DNA of 64,000 bases from contig JAAALK010000080.1 in the NCBI GenBank assembly GCA_019279435.1, positions 92,401,108-92,465,107 of the forward strand, written 5' to 3'. The DNA comes from Zizania palustris. Lineage: Eukaryota > Streptophyta > Magnoliopsida > Poales > Poaceae. Position 1 is the first letter of the stretch, and every line of letters begins with the position of its first letter. The notes beneath the pieces are model-generated. The model saw only the letters and a program-made list of their open reading frames with translations. It did no database searches and was not told where the DNA came from. Below, in pieces: positions 41,748-53,780 of the stretch. The position numbers and the translations under genes are program-made.

Positions 41748-42401
41748 ATGACTTCCTCTGGTAAGGTCATGTCCCTTGAAGCTTTTGGCTACACTTATTG
41801 GAAGACTCGCATGCGAGCCTATCTCATGAGCCAGAGCTCGGACATTTGGGATATTTGTGGTGATGTTACTTTTACTATACTTCCTATTGTTGAGCATACT
41901 TCTACTGATATAATTGTCCAGCATCAGAACAATAGCAAAGTGATGAACATTTTATTTTCTGGTTTAGGTCCCAGTGAGTTTGAGCGCATTAGCCATCTCG
42001 ACACTGCTTGAGAGATCTGGGCTACCCTCCAGGCACACCATGAGGGGACAGCTCAGGTCAAGGCTAAGCTCTATCAGACCTACCGGCGTGAGTATGAAAA
42101 TTTCTCACAGAAGCCGGGTGAGACTGTTGAGGCTTTGTTTGTTTGTTTGTTTCCAAACGATCATTAACAAGCTTCGGGCCAACAAGGCCGAGCGTGATCA
42201 GCTGGTCTCAGATCATGAACAGGCGCTCAAGGTTCTTCATACCTTGGACCCTAAGATCTGGGAGATCAAGGTTTCTTCTATTGTTGAGAGTGTTTCCTAT
42301 GATACCTTAACTATCGCAGAGCTTTTTAGTAAGCTCAAGGCCTCAGAGGTTGATATCCAGTTGTGATCAAATCTCACTGGTTCTGGCTCAAAAACCCTGG
42401 C
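41748..42401 (+). pseudogene. Copia gag remnant of element E
   Basis: From the ATG at 41748 it reads MTSSGKVMSLEAFGYTYWKTRMRAYL, then SSDIWDI, then a TGA at 42009 (EIWATLQAHHEGTAQVKAKLYQTY follows). A frameshift falls in a GTTT repeat near 42140, then RANKAERDQLVSDHEQALKVLHTLDPKIWEIKVSSIVESVSYDTLTIAELFSKL. This is the DUF4219/UBN2-type gag of SIRE-like copia elements. It is cut at 42401 by the LTR of element D. Confidence 0.85.
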
Positions 42402-44994
42402 TGTTGGCGTAAAAGATTACGCTACAGGTTCTCTGAGATCAAGAACAGACAAACAGTGAGTTCGTGTTTAAGAACTACCCTAAGCCTCCGAACGGATAAT
42501 AGCTTAAGTAGTCCGAATATGTGTATTAGAATAGCTGAGTATTCGATCCTTGTTACAGGGTAAAGAGGGGGTATTTCTAGGAAAAAATGTCTAAGGAAAA
42601 GATCTATTTACCCCTTGATTACAACCGACATAGTGGAAACTATTCGGTATCCTGAACAAGGTTAAAATGGTAAAATCTACTTGAGGCAAGTGGATAAGAC
42701 AAACGTCTTATCAATCCTGTCGCTCTGCTTCGGAGCCTCATATCTTGCGGAGGGCCCCTTCGGATTTCAGATCGAGGAACCCTTCGGCTTAACGACTGTA
42801 GGACCGAAAGTAGCGACCAGAGGGGGGTGAATGGGCGCCTAAAAATTCTTTCGAATCTATGGCCTACTCCCAACACCCAACACACCTCAAAAGACTAAGC
42901 AGCAAAACGAAAACAGATCACCAAAGCCTAAAAGTATCTAGCCTAGAAACGACCGGTGTCCTAGACAAAGAAACACCAATACAGTGCTAATAGGTAGATA
43001 AACGAAGTATTCAAAACATGGCAGATCAAACTTCACAGCAAATGATCTAAGTGCACATAGAACGAGATGAGAAGTTCCTGTTCAAAGTTTGTCTCTAGTA
43101 AAGTACTTGGAGAAGCCTGCAACGTCGAAGCATGTACTATCGAAGCTTGCTTCGAAGTGTCGAAGCCTGCTTCAGAGTTATTTGTCGAAGTCTGGTGAAG
43201 TCTGTCGTGGAAATGCCGAAGGTTGATGTAGTTGAATCTTGTTCGGAGGTGTCGTGTGAAGTCGGAAGATGTCGAAGGTTTGTGGAGTCTAGCCTAGTTC
43301 AAGTGTGGCAGAATGCGAAGTATGCTTCGGTGCGAAGTATGCTTCGATGCGAAGTATGAAAGTATCAAAGCTTGCTTCGAACAGCGCACTTCGATACTAT
43401 GAGAACCAACACAAGAGAAAAAAACTTCGAAGCTCAAACAGAGGAAAAATCGAAGCCTGCAACGCTACCTTCGAAGCTAGCTAGATCGAAGTATGACTTC
43501 CGGAGTGGTAACCTTCGAATCAAAGTCTGCTGGTGCTCTCGCACAAGAACCCGAAGCCTAGAAACACACTTCGATTAACAAACTTCGAACCCACAAACTG
43601 AGATCCACAGAAATGACAACAGCAAAAAGAAAACTCTCAGTAACACACTCCGAGCGAAGTCAACCAGAGAAACAAGCTTCGAAGCTAACTTCAAAATCTG
43701 TCGAAGTATGCTTCGCAAAAACTGTCGAAGTATGTCAGAATAAAAACTCTCAACCAGTGCAGATAGGGTCCTCAACTAAAGTTCGGAGTTACTGACAGCA
43801 GCAAAGCCAATAGAGAAGCCTGATCGAAGCCAACTTCACAGGAACTGAAGGGCTTCGAACACAGTACGGACCTCCGCTAGAAACTCCACGAATCGTTCCA
43901 GACACTCCTTTCTCGATCAAAACATCATGTCAGGAAAAAGTATTAATATAAAAACTTTGTTGTAGCCAAGAACAGACTGAACAATGCAGAGTACTACTCG
44001 GCTACAGGAGCTAGAACAGTGTTCGCGAAAGAAACTGATTCACTGCGGAGAAAAATCTTTAGCCATAACACCAGGGAACAAACAAAATCATTCGCAACCA
44101 AAAACACACGCGCAACGAGGCAAGCAGAAAAACTGACGTGCGTGCAAAGAACTACGGCGGCGGATGAACTCACGTGGAACAGAACAGGAGCCTAGCGGCG
44201 CGCATGAACAAGAGCTGGAGAACAAAAATGACCCAATAGATTAGTAAAGTGATTTCAGCAAAACAGGGGTGACCTAACCCTAGGAATTGGGGCCCTATTT
44301 ATAGGTATCCCAATCAGCCTAGAATATTCCACAGACCCTTAGGGTTTTTACAGACGCTGAAATAAAAGGAAAAAACTAAACTGCCCTTAGGATATTTTTA
44401 CAGACTCGACTGACTGGCTGTGGTCCTAAGGACAAAATAGTAAACTCCTATTTACAGATGACTTATTCGGAAGCTAAGCTTTCGTAGCGGCTACGGCTTC
44501 ACTTCTGGACAGTCTGATGCGAGATCAGCGGTCGTCAGTTTTGCGCCGAAACTGAACAAAGCGTCCACCAGCTTTGCAGCAGGTACCCGGATTGGGCTGG
44601 CCTAACTCCGCAGCTCTCTCATCTCGGCAATTGCTCGCCGCCCGTGTACCTGAGTCAATCCTGGTCAATAGCCCAGTGGATCCTCTACTACTCCTAGCCC
44701 ATGTACCCGGATTGGGCCAGCCCGACTTCGCAACCCCTCTGCCCGACAGTCGCTCGCTGCTCGTGTGCCTGAGTCACACGTGGCCCAGACGCAGCAGGTC
44801 CTCTCTCTCTTTTTAGTCCTCTTTGACTATCGTTGACAATGACTCATCACATCTGGAGCCATGAGGCCCACGCTCTTCAGCATGGATCCTCAACGACTCC
44901 ATCTTCGAGTATGAACCCATCAGCTCTGAAGCTTAATAAGTCTTTTTGAACTGTTAATCTTTAAGTCCTGAAGGTGAAGCATTTTTCCCCAACG
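42402..44994 (-). mobile_element. 3' LTR of Tat-type element D, split by a copia solo LTR
   Basis: The minus-strand LTR is in two parts, 42402-42796 and 44898-44994, about 490 bp together, matching the 495 bp of the element A family. The inner end reads GTTGGGGAAAA followed on the minus strand by the polypurine tract GAGGGGCTAC. The outer end is TGTTGGCGTAAAAGATTACGC (plus strand, 42402). The first base of the LTR is changed (T to C). It is inserted in the gag of element E. Confidence 0.85.
42797..44892 (-). mobile_element. Copia solo LTR, 2096 bp (TSD ACGAC)
   Basis: On the plus strand it starts TGTAGGACCGAAAG and ends GGATCCTCA, the inverse of the element E LTR. Both flanks read ACGAC (42792-42796, 44893-44897). 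It contains CTTCGAAG-rich DNA at 43120-43870, a TATA box (minus strand, CCTATAAATAGG) near 44290-44305, and the conserved inverted repeat near 44533. No internal region remains, so it is a solo LTR. Short frames inside are not genes. Confidence 0.92.
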
Positions 44995-45259
44995 GTAGCC
45001 CCTCGAATACGCCTCTCTGAATTTGACCTGTACAGAAGGGAGGTAGTATACGCAAGGAATATTTTCATATTCTGAGACTTAGAGAGTTTGAGCACATTAC
45101 AGTCTTTCGGAGGATCCCTGATCCGAAGCATTCGGACCACGACTCCGAGTTCCCAATCGCTGTGTGAACACTCCGTAGGAAAGATAACCGTTACGAAGCC
45201 CAAACGTCGTGAGGAACCGTTTGATTATAACCGTTACTGCGCAAGTAGCCGTTACGCTC

Positions 45260-45267
45260 TATAAAAG
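45260..45267 (+). promoter_or_regulatory. TATA box for the antisense gene of element D
   Basis: CTCTATAAAAGGTAAC lies about 230 bp upstream of the antisense ATG at 45490, on the strand opposite to the LTR of element D. Confidence 0.55.
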
Positions 45268-45489
45268 GTAACAGTCGAAATTTATGGCAGTCTCTCACCG
45301 TTCCACTTTCTGGACCCACCTGCCACCGACGGAAGTCGAACCTGCAATGTGAATGCGATCAAAGAACAGCAACCAGCGAACGGTTATAAAAAGGGGATTA
45401 GAATTTACCCAAGACTTTTTACCGTGCCTAGCATCCGTGATTCACTTCCTTCAACCTTCAATTCTCACAACTTCTCAATCCACCGAGCT

Positions 45490-45951
45490 ATGGTGAGGAC
45501 CAGCCACACCGTGCCGGCAGCAGCGGGCACTCTGGCGTAGAGGCAAGCATGGGCCGCCTCAGCCGTAGCAGCAATGGCGGGAGATCCGGGCGACGCTTGG
45601 CCCAAGAACCCCCGGGAGCTCCGCCCACCATCTAAGAAGAAGATCCCTCAGAGCTTCCTCATCGGCCAGTCCACGAGCACCGCTGAGTCCTTCGAAGAGG
45701 CCATGGAAGGGAAGCTGGGGACCGGATTGAGGACTCGAGTCCCCGGGTCGGAATCAACCCCAAAGCCATGGAGTGGAGAGGTCATGGTTTTCGAGGCCTT
45801 CTTTGAGGCAGGCCTGGGACTTCCGGCCATCGACTTTTAGCAGAGGTATTGGGTATGTTCCACATCTCCTTACCTCAACTGTCTCCCAATGCCATCGCAC
45901 GTCTGGCTGTCTTCGAATGGGCGCTTTGGGTCAAAGGGTGCGAGGGGCGAT
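45490..45951 (+). pseudogene. Antisense-gene fragment of element D (Transposase_28-like)
   Basis: Starting at 45490, the frame passes an in-frame TAG near 45540 and then encodes AGDPGDAWPKNPRELRPPSKKK and MVFEAFFEAGLGLPAIDF. A 1-nt loss near 45838 moves it to LAEVLGMFHISLPQLSPNAIARLAVFEWAL. That is the same domain as residues 105-165 of the antisense protein in element A. It runs opposite to element D's LTR, as in A and B. It is cut at about 45951 by a copia LTR, so all later exons and D's gag-pol are gone. Confidence 0.8.
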
Positions 45952-47608
45952 TGGATAGAACTTCTGATGCAAAACTCAGTGATTGAAAACTATAGAATCT
46001 GAAAATAGTGTATGTTTGGTTCAAAATTGATTTGGAAAGAGTTAACACAGTGATACATTCATCCAAAGGAGTATGACACTAATTTAGACTTAACTAGAAC
46101 ATAATCAACACAGAAATCAGAATTACTTCAAACAACTTCAGGACTGCAAGTCACAAGCACCAGCACTATTCTGTTTTCAGACTTGAAACAAGGTAATTCT
46201 CAAAACTCAGTCTCATATTCCGACTTGATAAATTTGGTCTATAATCAAACACACCAAACTAAACCAGAGTTCAAATTCATATTAAGAATCACTCAGTACT
46301 AAGGGCCAGAACTAATCTGAAATGTTTACAAAAATCAGATTCAACCACAAGAATTCAAGCAGATCAGAATATTTCCTCAAAACTATTTGATTTAGATGAT
46401 TCAACACAACTCATAAAGGATACCAGAGATCAAAGTAACCAGAGTTGATCTGAAGAAAAGAGATCTTCACAACATGAACTATCAACTTAATCATACATGA
46501 CCATTATAGACATAATCTGATGCAATACTAAAACTCACTACTGATGAACAATGAACATATCCAGAAACATAACCTAAGTCAAAATGTTTATATGAAAATT
46601 AAACAGATTCATTGATCTAACATATTCAGAGGACATCACAAACACATCTAAACGAAAATACACAAGTAATCAAAACAGATCATCAAAGGTTTCCATGAAA
46701 ATAGAATGGAGAACTTACTGATTTTCCGTTGGAATTCAAAGACTCTTTACGTGCAACAGTGTTGTCGACAGGAGTGTAGCTCACCAAAAACTAGTGCAAA
46801 ATTCTTGTAGCGATTCATTTCTTCATCTCACAAAAGTTCTTCACAATTTGATTGGAGAAATTTCTAAGTGAAAAATTTTGTTCTGCTCAATTGATCTGTT
46901 CGTCCAGAGGACAGGGGATAAAATATCCCACCTGCCCAAGGTTCTAGAATACTCACTTTTACAAATTGCCCCCTAGAAAAAAACTGAAAATACAATTCTG
47001 AAATAAAAACTATTAGACCCTAAAAGACAAAATACAAAAAACCCCTCTTTAGTATATTTTCAGAATAGATACATTCTAAAAATACACTAAAAAGGACACA
47101 CTATGAAACTAAAAACTTAAACTAATACATGACACAATTTTATTGAATTAGTAAAAACATTTAAAGTTTCGACGGTTTTTAGCAAAAACCGACAAAGCCT
47201 CTCCTGATCGTCGACGCCCGTCGTCAGTCCACGAACTCGACCGCTAGCAAGTCTCTCCCACTATCGATCCCTCGAGTCGCCTTGTCACTTGAACTGGCTT
47301 CCCTTTCACTAACTCGATCGACGCTTCGTCTCGATCAATCTTCAACTCAACGTCCCGTTCGACCTCCATGCGTACATCAGAGTCCACTCTCGACTCTAAC
47401 TGACACCCTCGACCATCTGGCATTAGACTCCCCATCTAACCCTGATCCTGTGCCATCTACAGTTGACGAGTAACTCAAGCCTGCACACATGAGACAAACA
47501 CAGACACACACACCAAAACCAGAACATCTAGACACAACTCATGAATTCACCCTATCAATCACTCATCATTACCTTGAACACTAGTGACACACATCACTAT
47601 GTTCCTCA
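45952..47608 (-). mobile_element. Copia LTR of a related family (about 1657 bp)
   Basis: The terminus at 47608 reads TGAGGAACATAG on the minus strand, followed by the CAATCACTCATCA block, both as in the other copia LTRs here. Near 47168-47195 is a GACGGTTTTTAGC...AAAACCGAC inverted repeat, placed like the GTCAGTTT/AAACTGAC pair of the relatives. The left end (TGGATAGAAC at 45952) is where homology to element D stops; flanks (GCGAT and CCAAG) do not match. The bulk, 46000-47150, is AT-rich without genes. Confidence 0.55.
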
Positions 47609-50600
47609 CCAAGGAAATGCAATTTGGGAGATTGTGGACTTAAAACACTCTATCCCTGAAACCCGCACCACTCAAACAAAAAAGATCATTATAATTCTAA
47701 CTCCAAAGCTAGAAATATATTGTTCATTGGCTTGAGAAGGAGTGAGTTTGATAGGGTACAACACCTAAGGTCTGCTAGGGAAATTTTGACTACACTCACT
47801 ATTTTTCATGAGGGCTCTACACAGATCAAGGCTAGGCGCTAGAGCACATACAATCAACAATATCAGCTATTTGTGCAAGCGCCTGGTGAATCTATAGATG
47901 CTATGTTTTCTCGCTTTGATGCGATAGTGAGTAACTTGCGGACCAATGGGATGCTTGCTTATAATGATCATGATAGGGCTATCAAGCTTCTATATGCTCT
48001 TGATCATAGCATATGGGAAGTGAAGATATCCAGCATTGAGGAATCCACAGGGTATGACACTTTGACCTGTGATGAGCTCTTCAGCAAGCTGAAGTCCACA
48101 GAGATTGCTAAGGCATCTCTTGCAGTGCACAGAAACTCTTTGCCACAACCATTGACACTAGTATCTGGCTCTAGCCATGGCACCACTATAGAACCAAGCA
48201 CATCTTACACTTGTGTTTTTGCAGATGGTTTTGCTTTGTCCTCCCTGGTCTTTGTCACTAAGGAGCAGGTGGATACTTTGGATGATGAAGATCTTGCTCT
48301 CATTGCTAGAAGGTTCACCCATTTTCACAATGAGAGATGGGATCAAAGGAGAAGTGGTTTTAGTGGCTGCTTTGAGTGTGGTGACACTTCTCACATCAAG
48401 GAAAATTGTCCTAAGCTTAAGAGGAGAGATGAGAGTGAGCGCCCCAAACACCACAAAAAGGAAAGGAAACCCTATGTGAAGGGTAAACGCGGCAAGGTGG
48501 CTAAGAGGGTAGCCAAGGCTACTTCTAGAGCATTTGTCATAGCACTCAGTGACATCGAAACTTCCTCAACTGAGGAGTCAAGCTCTAATGAGGAGGAAGA
48601 GTCTCCAAGGAAGGAGGAGAAGAAGGAGAAGAAGGCAAGGGATTTCACTGGCCTTTGCTTCATGGCCGACAACAGTCACAACGGTGATGAGCTTGACTCA
48701 TCTGAGGTACCTCTATCCTATGACCAGCTCTCAATTAAAGTAGATGAACTGAATGAAGTAGTTGTTAGTCAGGATAGATTGCTTGTGCAATCCGCTAGGG
48801 AAAGAAAAGACCTTAGACTTAGGCTAGAATTTGTTTTTACTGATTATGCCATGCTTAAGTCTAAACTTAATGATGCTGATTGTGAATATTGCACTGTTGT
48901 CGTGAGTGAGCTTGCTCAGTTGCATTCTGTACATGCTCAAACTATTGTTGAGCTTGAGACTGTGCAGAAGCAGCTTTTGGTGGTGGAGTCTAGACCTATT
49001 TCCTATGATGCTTGTTCAAATTGTTCTTTATTGATTGATAACATTAATTTGAGAGACAAACATGTTAAGGAATTAGAGGCTAGAATGGAGAGTGCTGAGT
49101 GTTCTAAGGATATGCAGCCTTCTTGTGCTACCTGCATCACCCTTAAGGACCAACTCATTTTTGCTAGAGGGCAAGCTGAAAACCTTATAACTGAAAATGA
49201 ATACCTTCTTTCCGTGGTTAACAAATGCACTGAGGGAAAGGGTAGGATGGATTTGCTCTTGGCCAAGACCAAGATGTGTGCTAATAGGGTAGAGTTAGCT
49301 CTAGGATTGAGTTTTTAGAGAATTCCTTCAGACAGTGAGAACAAAACTGTTTTTACCTCACCCACTACCTTAGAGAAAGAAAGAGCCCAGTTAGACACTC
49401 CTCAGAAAGCCAAGAAAACTACCCAGCCTCCAAAGAAAATTCCACCTCCTCCACTCAAGAAAGACCCTCAGCAGAAACCCAAGGAGCCTGTGAGAATTGC
49501 TCCTATGACCCAGGTGAGTTCCCCTAGGAAAGTGTTTCATTGTTCTTACTATCAGCGGGTGAGTCACTTGGTTGGGTTTTGTTTCCATCGCATCAAGGAT
49601 GAGCGACGTTCTTGGGCATTGAGGTTCCAAGACATGCATTACCCACCTTTAGGTATGCATGAGTCTGAGTTTTACTCACGTCCTGTTTACGAGGCTCCCC
49701 GACCTTCTTGGAGGGGCTTTGCCCCTCATTGTGTTCACCATGTTCCATATGGTGCTAGACCTCGCGTTAGTGGCTTTGTGCCTCGACAGGTTGGGAGACC
49801 TCGTCTTCCATCTGGGTTGCATCATGTAGGTAGACCTCACGCTTTGCATCACTCTATTTTACCTATGCATAGATACTCTACTTTTACTGTGCCTACCGCT
49901 CATATCTCTCATTGCTAGATGCCTCGTCATACTTTCACTCACCCCAGCACTGAGCGATCGAGGTTTTCTCATTTTGTCTAGGTGACAGACCGAGGCTTGG
50001 AGGGCACGTGGATCATGGACTCCGGTTGTTCACACCATATGATTGGGAATGCAGCATGGTTCTCCAGCCTCACCACAACCAAGCAAAAGGAACAAATCAC
50101 CTTCGGCAAAAACCGAAGAAGCAGAGTGAAAGGTAAAGGTGTGGTAAGAATCAACTTGAATTTCACTCTCAAAGATATTGCTTTGGTTGAAAATTTGGGA
50201 TACAATTTGCTCTTTGTATCCCAGTTGCTTGATGAGGGCTTCGAAGTGCGATTTCATCGCGATACTTCACAAGTACTCAATTCCAATGGCGTTTTGGTTT
50301 GTAACATATTTAAAGTTGGGAGAGTTTTTGGAGCTGATTTTTCTAAGTCATCTGGTTCTTCTCACTGCCTTGTTGCTCATTCGACTTCTAAGCTTTGGAA
50401 GTGGTATAGGAGACTAGGGCATATGTGCTTTGAGTTGCTCGTTCGTTTGAGTGCCCTATGTCTGATCCGAGGATTGCCTAAGCTCAAATTTGAGAAGAAT
50501 TTAGTTTGCGCTCTTTGTCGACATGGGAAAATGATTGCCGCTTCGCACTCACCAGTCACTATGGTGATGACTAAACAACCCGGAGAACTTCTCCATATGG

Positions 50601-52085
50601 ACACTGTAGGTCCTTCTCGGGTTAGTTCTTTAAGCAGCAAGTGGTATGTACTTGTTATTGTCGATAACTTCTCATGTTACTCTTGGGTCTTCTTTCTAGC
50701 CAGTAAGGATGAAGTGTTTTCACATTTTCGGAACTTGGCTTTAAGACTTTTTACTGAAATCCTTGGTGCATTGAAATTCATTCGAAGTGATAATGACACC
50801 GAGTTCAAGAACAATCTCTTTGTTGACTTTTATATGGAGCATGGCATAGAACATCAATTCTTAGCTCCACTGGTTTCTCAACAAAACGGTGTTGTTGAGA
50901 GAAAGAACCACACTTTGGTTGAGATGGCTAGGACGATGCTCGATGGGCACAAGACTCCTAGAAAGTTTTGGGCTGAGGCCGTGAACACTGCTTGTTACAT
51001 CTCAAACCGAATTTTCTTGCGCTCAATTTTGAATTTGACATCACATGAGCTGTGTTTTGGGATACAACCCAAAGTTAATTATCTTCGAGTATTTGGATAT
51101 TGATGCTTTATCTTGAAACGTGGTAACTTGGATAAATTTGAGTCGCGTTCTTATGATAAGATCTTTTTGGGTTATACTACCCATGGTCACTCTTATCGTG
51201 TTTTCAATTGGAAACAAACACTGTCATCGAGTCGTGTGATGTGACTTTTGATGACACAACTCCCTGTGTTAGCTCTTCTTTTGAACAGGTAAATGAACAT
51301 GATATGTAGCAGACCATCTTCGAAGACGAAGATCCCGGAGATTTTGAGGATGAACCTCTACTACCCTCGACATCAACCCCCGAAGCCGACCCCGCTTCGA
51401 CCACTTTGGCAAGAGGCCCCGAAGCTACCACCTCGACATCGGTCATCTTCAACCATTCACTGATACAAATCGAGGGGGAGACTACATCCCACCGCGAGGC
51501 TCCTCATCATATTCAAAGGATGCATCCTCCCGAGTAGATCATTGGTGAGCTTGATCAAAGGGTAACACATTCTCATGCTCATTTCATTGATTCTGCTTTT
51601 GTTGCTTTTTTGAGCCCTTATATGTGAGTCATGCACTTTCTGATTCTAGATGAATCAATGCCATGCATGAAGAACTTAAAATTTTTGAGAGAAACCAAGT
51701 CTGGACTTTAGTTGATCCTCCACCTAATGTTAATTTTATTGGAACCAAATGGATTTTCAAAAACAAACAGGGGCAGGATGTGTCTGTAGTTAGAAACAAA
51801 GCTAGACTTGTGGCTCAGGGTTATTCTCAGTTAGAAGGGATTGATTTTACTGAAACTTTTGTAGTTGTTGCTCGTCTTGAGGCCATTAGAATTCTACTTG
51901 CATTTGCGACATCCCGTGGTTTCAAACTTTATCAAATGGATGTCAAAAGTGCTTTTCTTAATGGCTTCATAGGCGAATTTGTTTATGTAAAAAACCGCCC
52001 TAGATTTGAAAACCCCAAATATCCACATAAAGTCCTTAAACTTCATAAGACTCTTTATGGACTCAAGCAGGCCCCTCGGGCTTGT
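47609..52085 (+). pseudogene. Copia gag-pol pseudogene of element F (5' and 3' truncated)
   Basis: The order is gag (QGNAIWEIV, NILFIGLRRSEFDRVQHL, then the long open stretch 47873-49318), zinc knuckle CFECGDTSHIKENC near 48372, a coiled-coil C-terminal gag, a second knuckle with a lost Cys (CSYYQRVSH near 49540), protease (WIMDSGCSHHM near 50010), GAG-pre-integrase (KLWKWYRRLGHM) and integrase (HMDTVGPSR, FIRSDNDTEF, NGVVERKNHT). RT follows (WIFKNKQGQDVSVVRNKARLVAQGY) and stops at LYGLKQAPRA. Gag to integrase is one frame, with TAG at about 47831, 49316, 49916 and 49979 and TGA at 51101. Further breaks are a 1-nt loss near 51210 and stops near 51307, 51535 and 51624. RNase H and the 5' LTR are absent. 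Confidence 0.9.
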
Positions 52086-52783
52086 GTTCCCTGTTCATGC
52101 AATGAAATCTTCATTCTAGTTTTTCATCTGTTACTTGAACTTGTATCTGCATTTTGCACTACATGTATTGATCTTTCCGTGCTACTCTTTGATCTGTTCT
52201 AGCCAGAGTGTTTTCTCTGTTTTCCTTTTGAGAAAAGTGTGATGATGTGCTGAGTGTGCGTGTTGTGTGTATCCTTCAGTGTGTGTTTGCTCTGTGTAAA
52301 CTAAAGGCAAGTCCTCTCAGATTACTAGTGAAGCACTGAGTGAAGCTAGACTCATAGCCTGTTTTCTTTTCTTAGTCAAGGTCCACAGTGAAGTCAGTTC
52401 TGTCTGTTTTTATGCTTTTGGTATACGAAGCCTATTACTAATTGCTAGTGTGGAGTATCTGTTCGAAGCCCTCAAAGGGAAACTTACTTCTGCGAAGTGT
52501 GTAGTGCGAAGCTTGCTTGAAGGCACCTTGTGTGCGTAGCCAGCACTTTCTTTCCTAAGTTGTGTTTTTGGGATTGTGGGTGTGAGCGAAGTCTTCTTGA
52601 CTTCGGAGTTTTGCTCTTTACGATGCCTGGGTTTGGAGCTGTAAAATACCTCTGAACCAGACCTTCGAAGAGTGTGTTCGAAGTCTGTTCCACAGGATAC
52701 TATGTTAAAACAGAAGGCTACTTTTAGCCTAAAATTTTATTAGCTCCCATTCACCCCCTCTGGTTGTCCTTTTCGGTCCAACA
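52086..52783 (+). mobile_element. 3' LTR fragment fused to element F
   Basis: Directly after QAPRA of RT, the sequence matches the last 600-700 bp of the LTR seen inverted at 60911-61560: TTGAACTTGTAT, CTGTGTAAACT, TTTCCTAAGTTGTGTTTTTGGG and the terminus TTTCGGTCCAACA at 52783. The part of pol after the RT fingers, the 3' noncoding region and the first two thirds of the LTR have been deleted. The junction is near 52085. Confidence 0.85.
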
Positions 52784-53481
52784 ACTTTCCTATCAAAAAT
52801 GATGTTGTAAACTCAAGAACCAACCAGTAGAGTTGATGGAGCACTCCATACTACATCTTGACGAAGCTTTCCTATCCTTTGGATCAAAAACTTTTGCAAG
52901 GGGAAACTACGAGAGGCAAGAATGTAAATTGATGAACAATTCTCTCAAGTAAGAAATTTGCTCCAAGAGAAGATAAAAAAGAGTGTGCAACGGCTACCTT
53001 CTTCCATCTGCAAGTTTTCTGGTCCTTTTCTGCACTCATTTCCTATATATGTTTGAGCTCTAGTGAACAACTTACACATAGAAGCAATTGGTGACGAATG
53101 ATGAGATACAATGCTCTTAATTAGGTTATTGCAAATCAATTCAATCTCAAAACATTATGATGTTGTATTGAATTGCAAATCTTAAGGCATAAACTGCATT
53201 CAAATTGATCTTTATCAGAACAAAGGGAACATAATCCTTGCTCTCGGAGATACAAATGGGAAGCAAGAAGATAATGTGATACACTAAAAAGTAGAGAGCC
53301 AGAAGCTACTCGTCAGAGAACAAACTGCATAGATATGTGATACAAGCACCTACAGGCTACATGCAACTTATCCATACATTAACACACCAAATCACCAAAG
53401 CCACATTTTCCAAAGAAACTCTAGATGCAAGTCATCTAAGCCAATGAAGCTGAAACGAATACGGGCCGCTCAGGCCGTGTG
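52784..53481. other. Region with no identified gene
   Basis: AT-rich DNA with no frame that I recognise. It may be host flank of the insertion of element F (right flank ACTTT) and the 3' flank of the WPP-domain fragment. Confidence 0.4.
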
Positions 53482-53780
53482 CTACGGGGCCTCGCCCTCA
53501 GAAGTGGCAGCGAGGGCTTCCTCAGAAGTCGACGCGGCCTTGGTGGCAGCGGAGAAGGATTTGATGAAGTCTAGGCGGCGAAGGCTAACCTCCTTGGAGT
53601 ATAGCTGCAGTGCTTTGATGCCATCCTCCATGGAATCGGCGACCACCCCGTTGATAGCCGCGGCGTCGAACGCCTCGGCCTCAATGGAGCGTGCCGTGGG
53701 CTCAGCGTCGATGGCCAACACGGTGCCATAGAGCCTGAAGAGGATGGTCTCCTCGCCGAGGGTGCACGAAGATGGAGGGA
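53482..53780 (-). pseudogene. WPP-domain (MAF1-like) gene fragment
   Basis: On the minus strand it encodes TLGEETILFRLYGTVLAIDAEPTARSIEAEAFDAAA, then MEDGIKALQLYSKEVSLRRLDF, then an Ala/Glu-rich end with the stop at 53482. That is the second half of the WPP domain plus the C-terminal tail of MFP1-attachment-factor-like proteins, which target the plant nuclear envelope. The WPP tripeptide and the N-terminal half are missing: upstream codons (to 54066) do not fit the family. I read it as a 5'-truncated duplicate; a diverged active gene is less likely. Confidence 0.6.

Noticed and set aside
42402..44994. A single large LTR or a two-element composite
   Set aside because: The ACGAC flanks at 42792-42796 and 44893-44897 show that a copia solo LTR is inserted into one shorter Tat-type LTR.
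45952..47608. A clean solo LTR with target duplication
   Set aside because: The flanks GCGAT and CCAAG do not match and each side belongs to a different broken element, so the simple insertion model fails. Only the LTR identity is kept.
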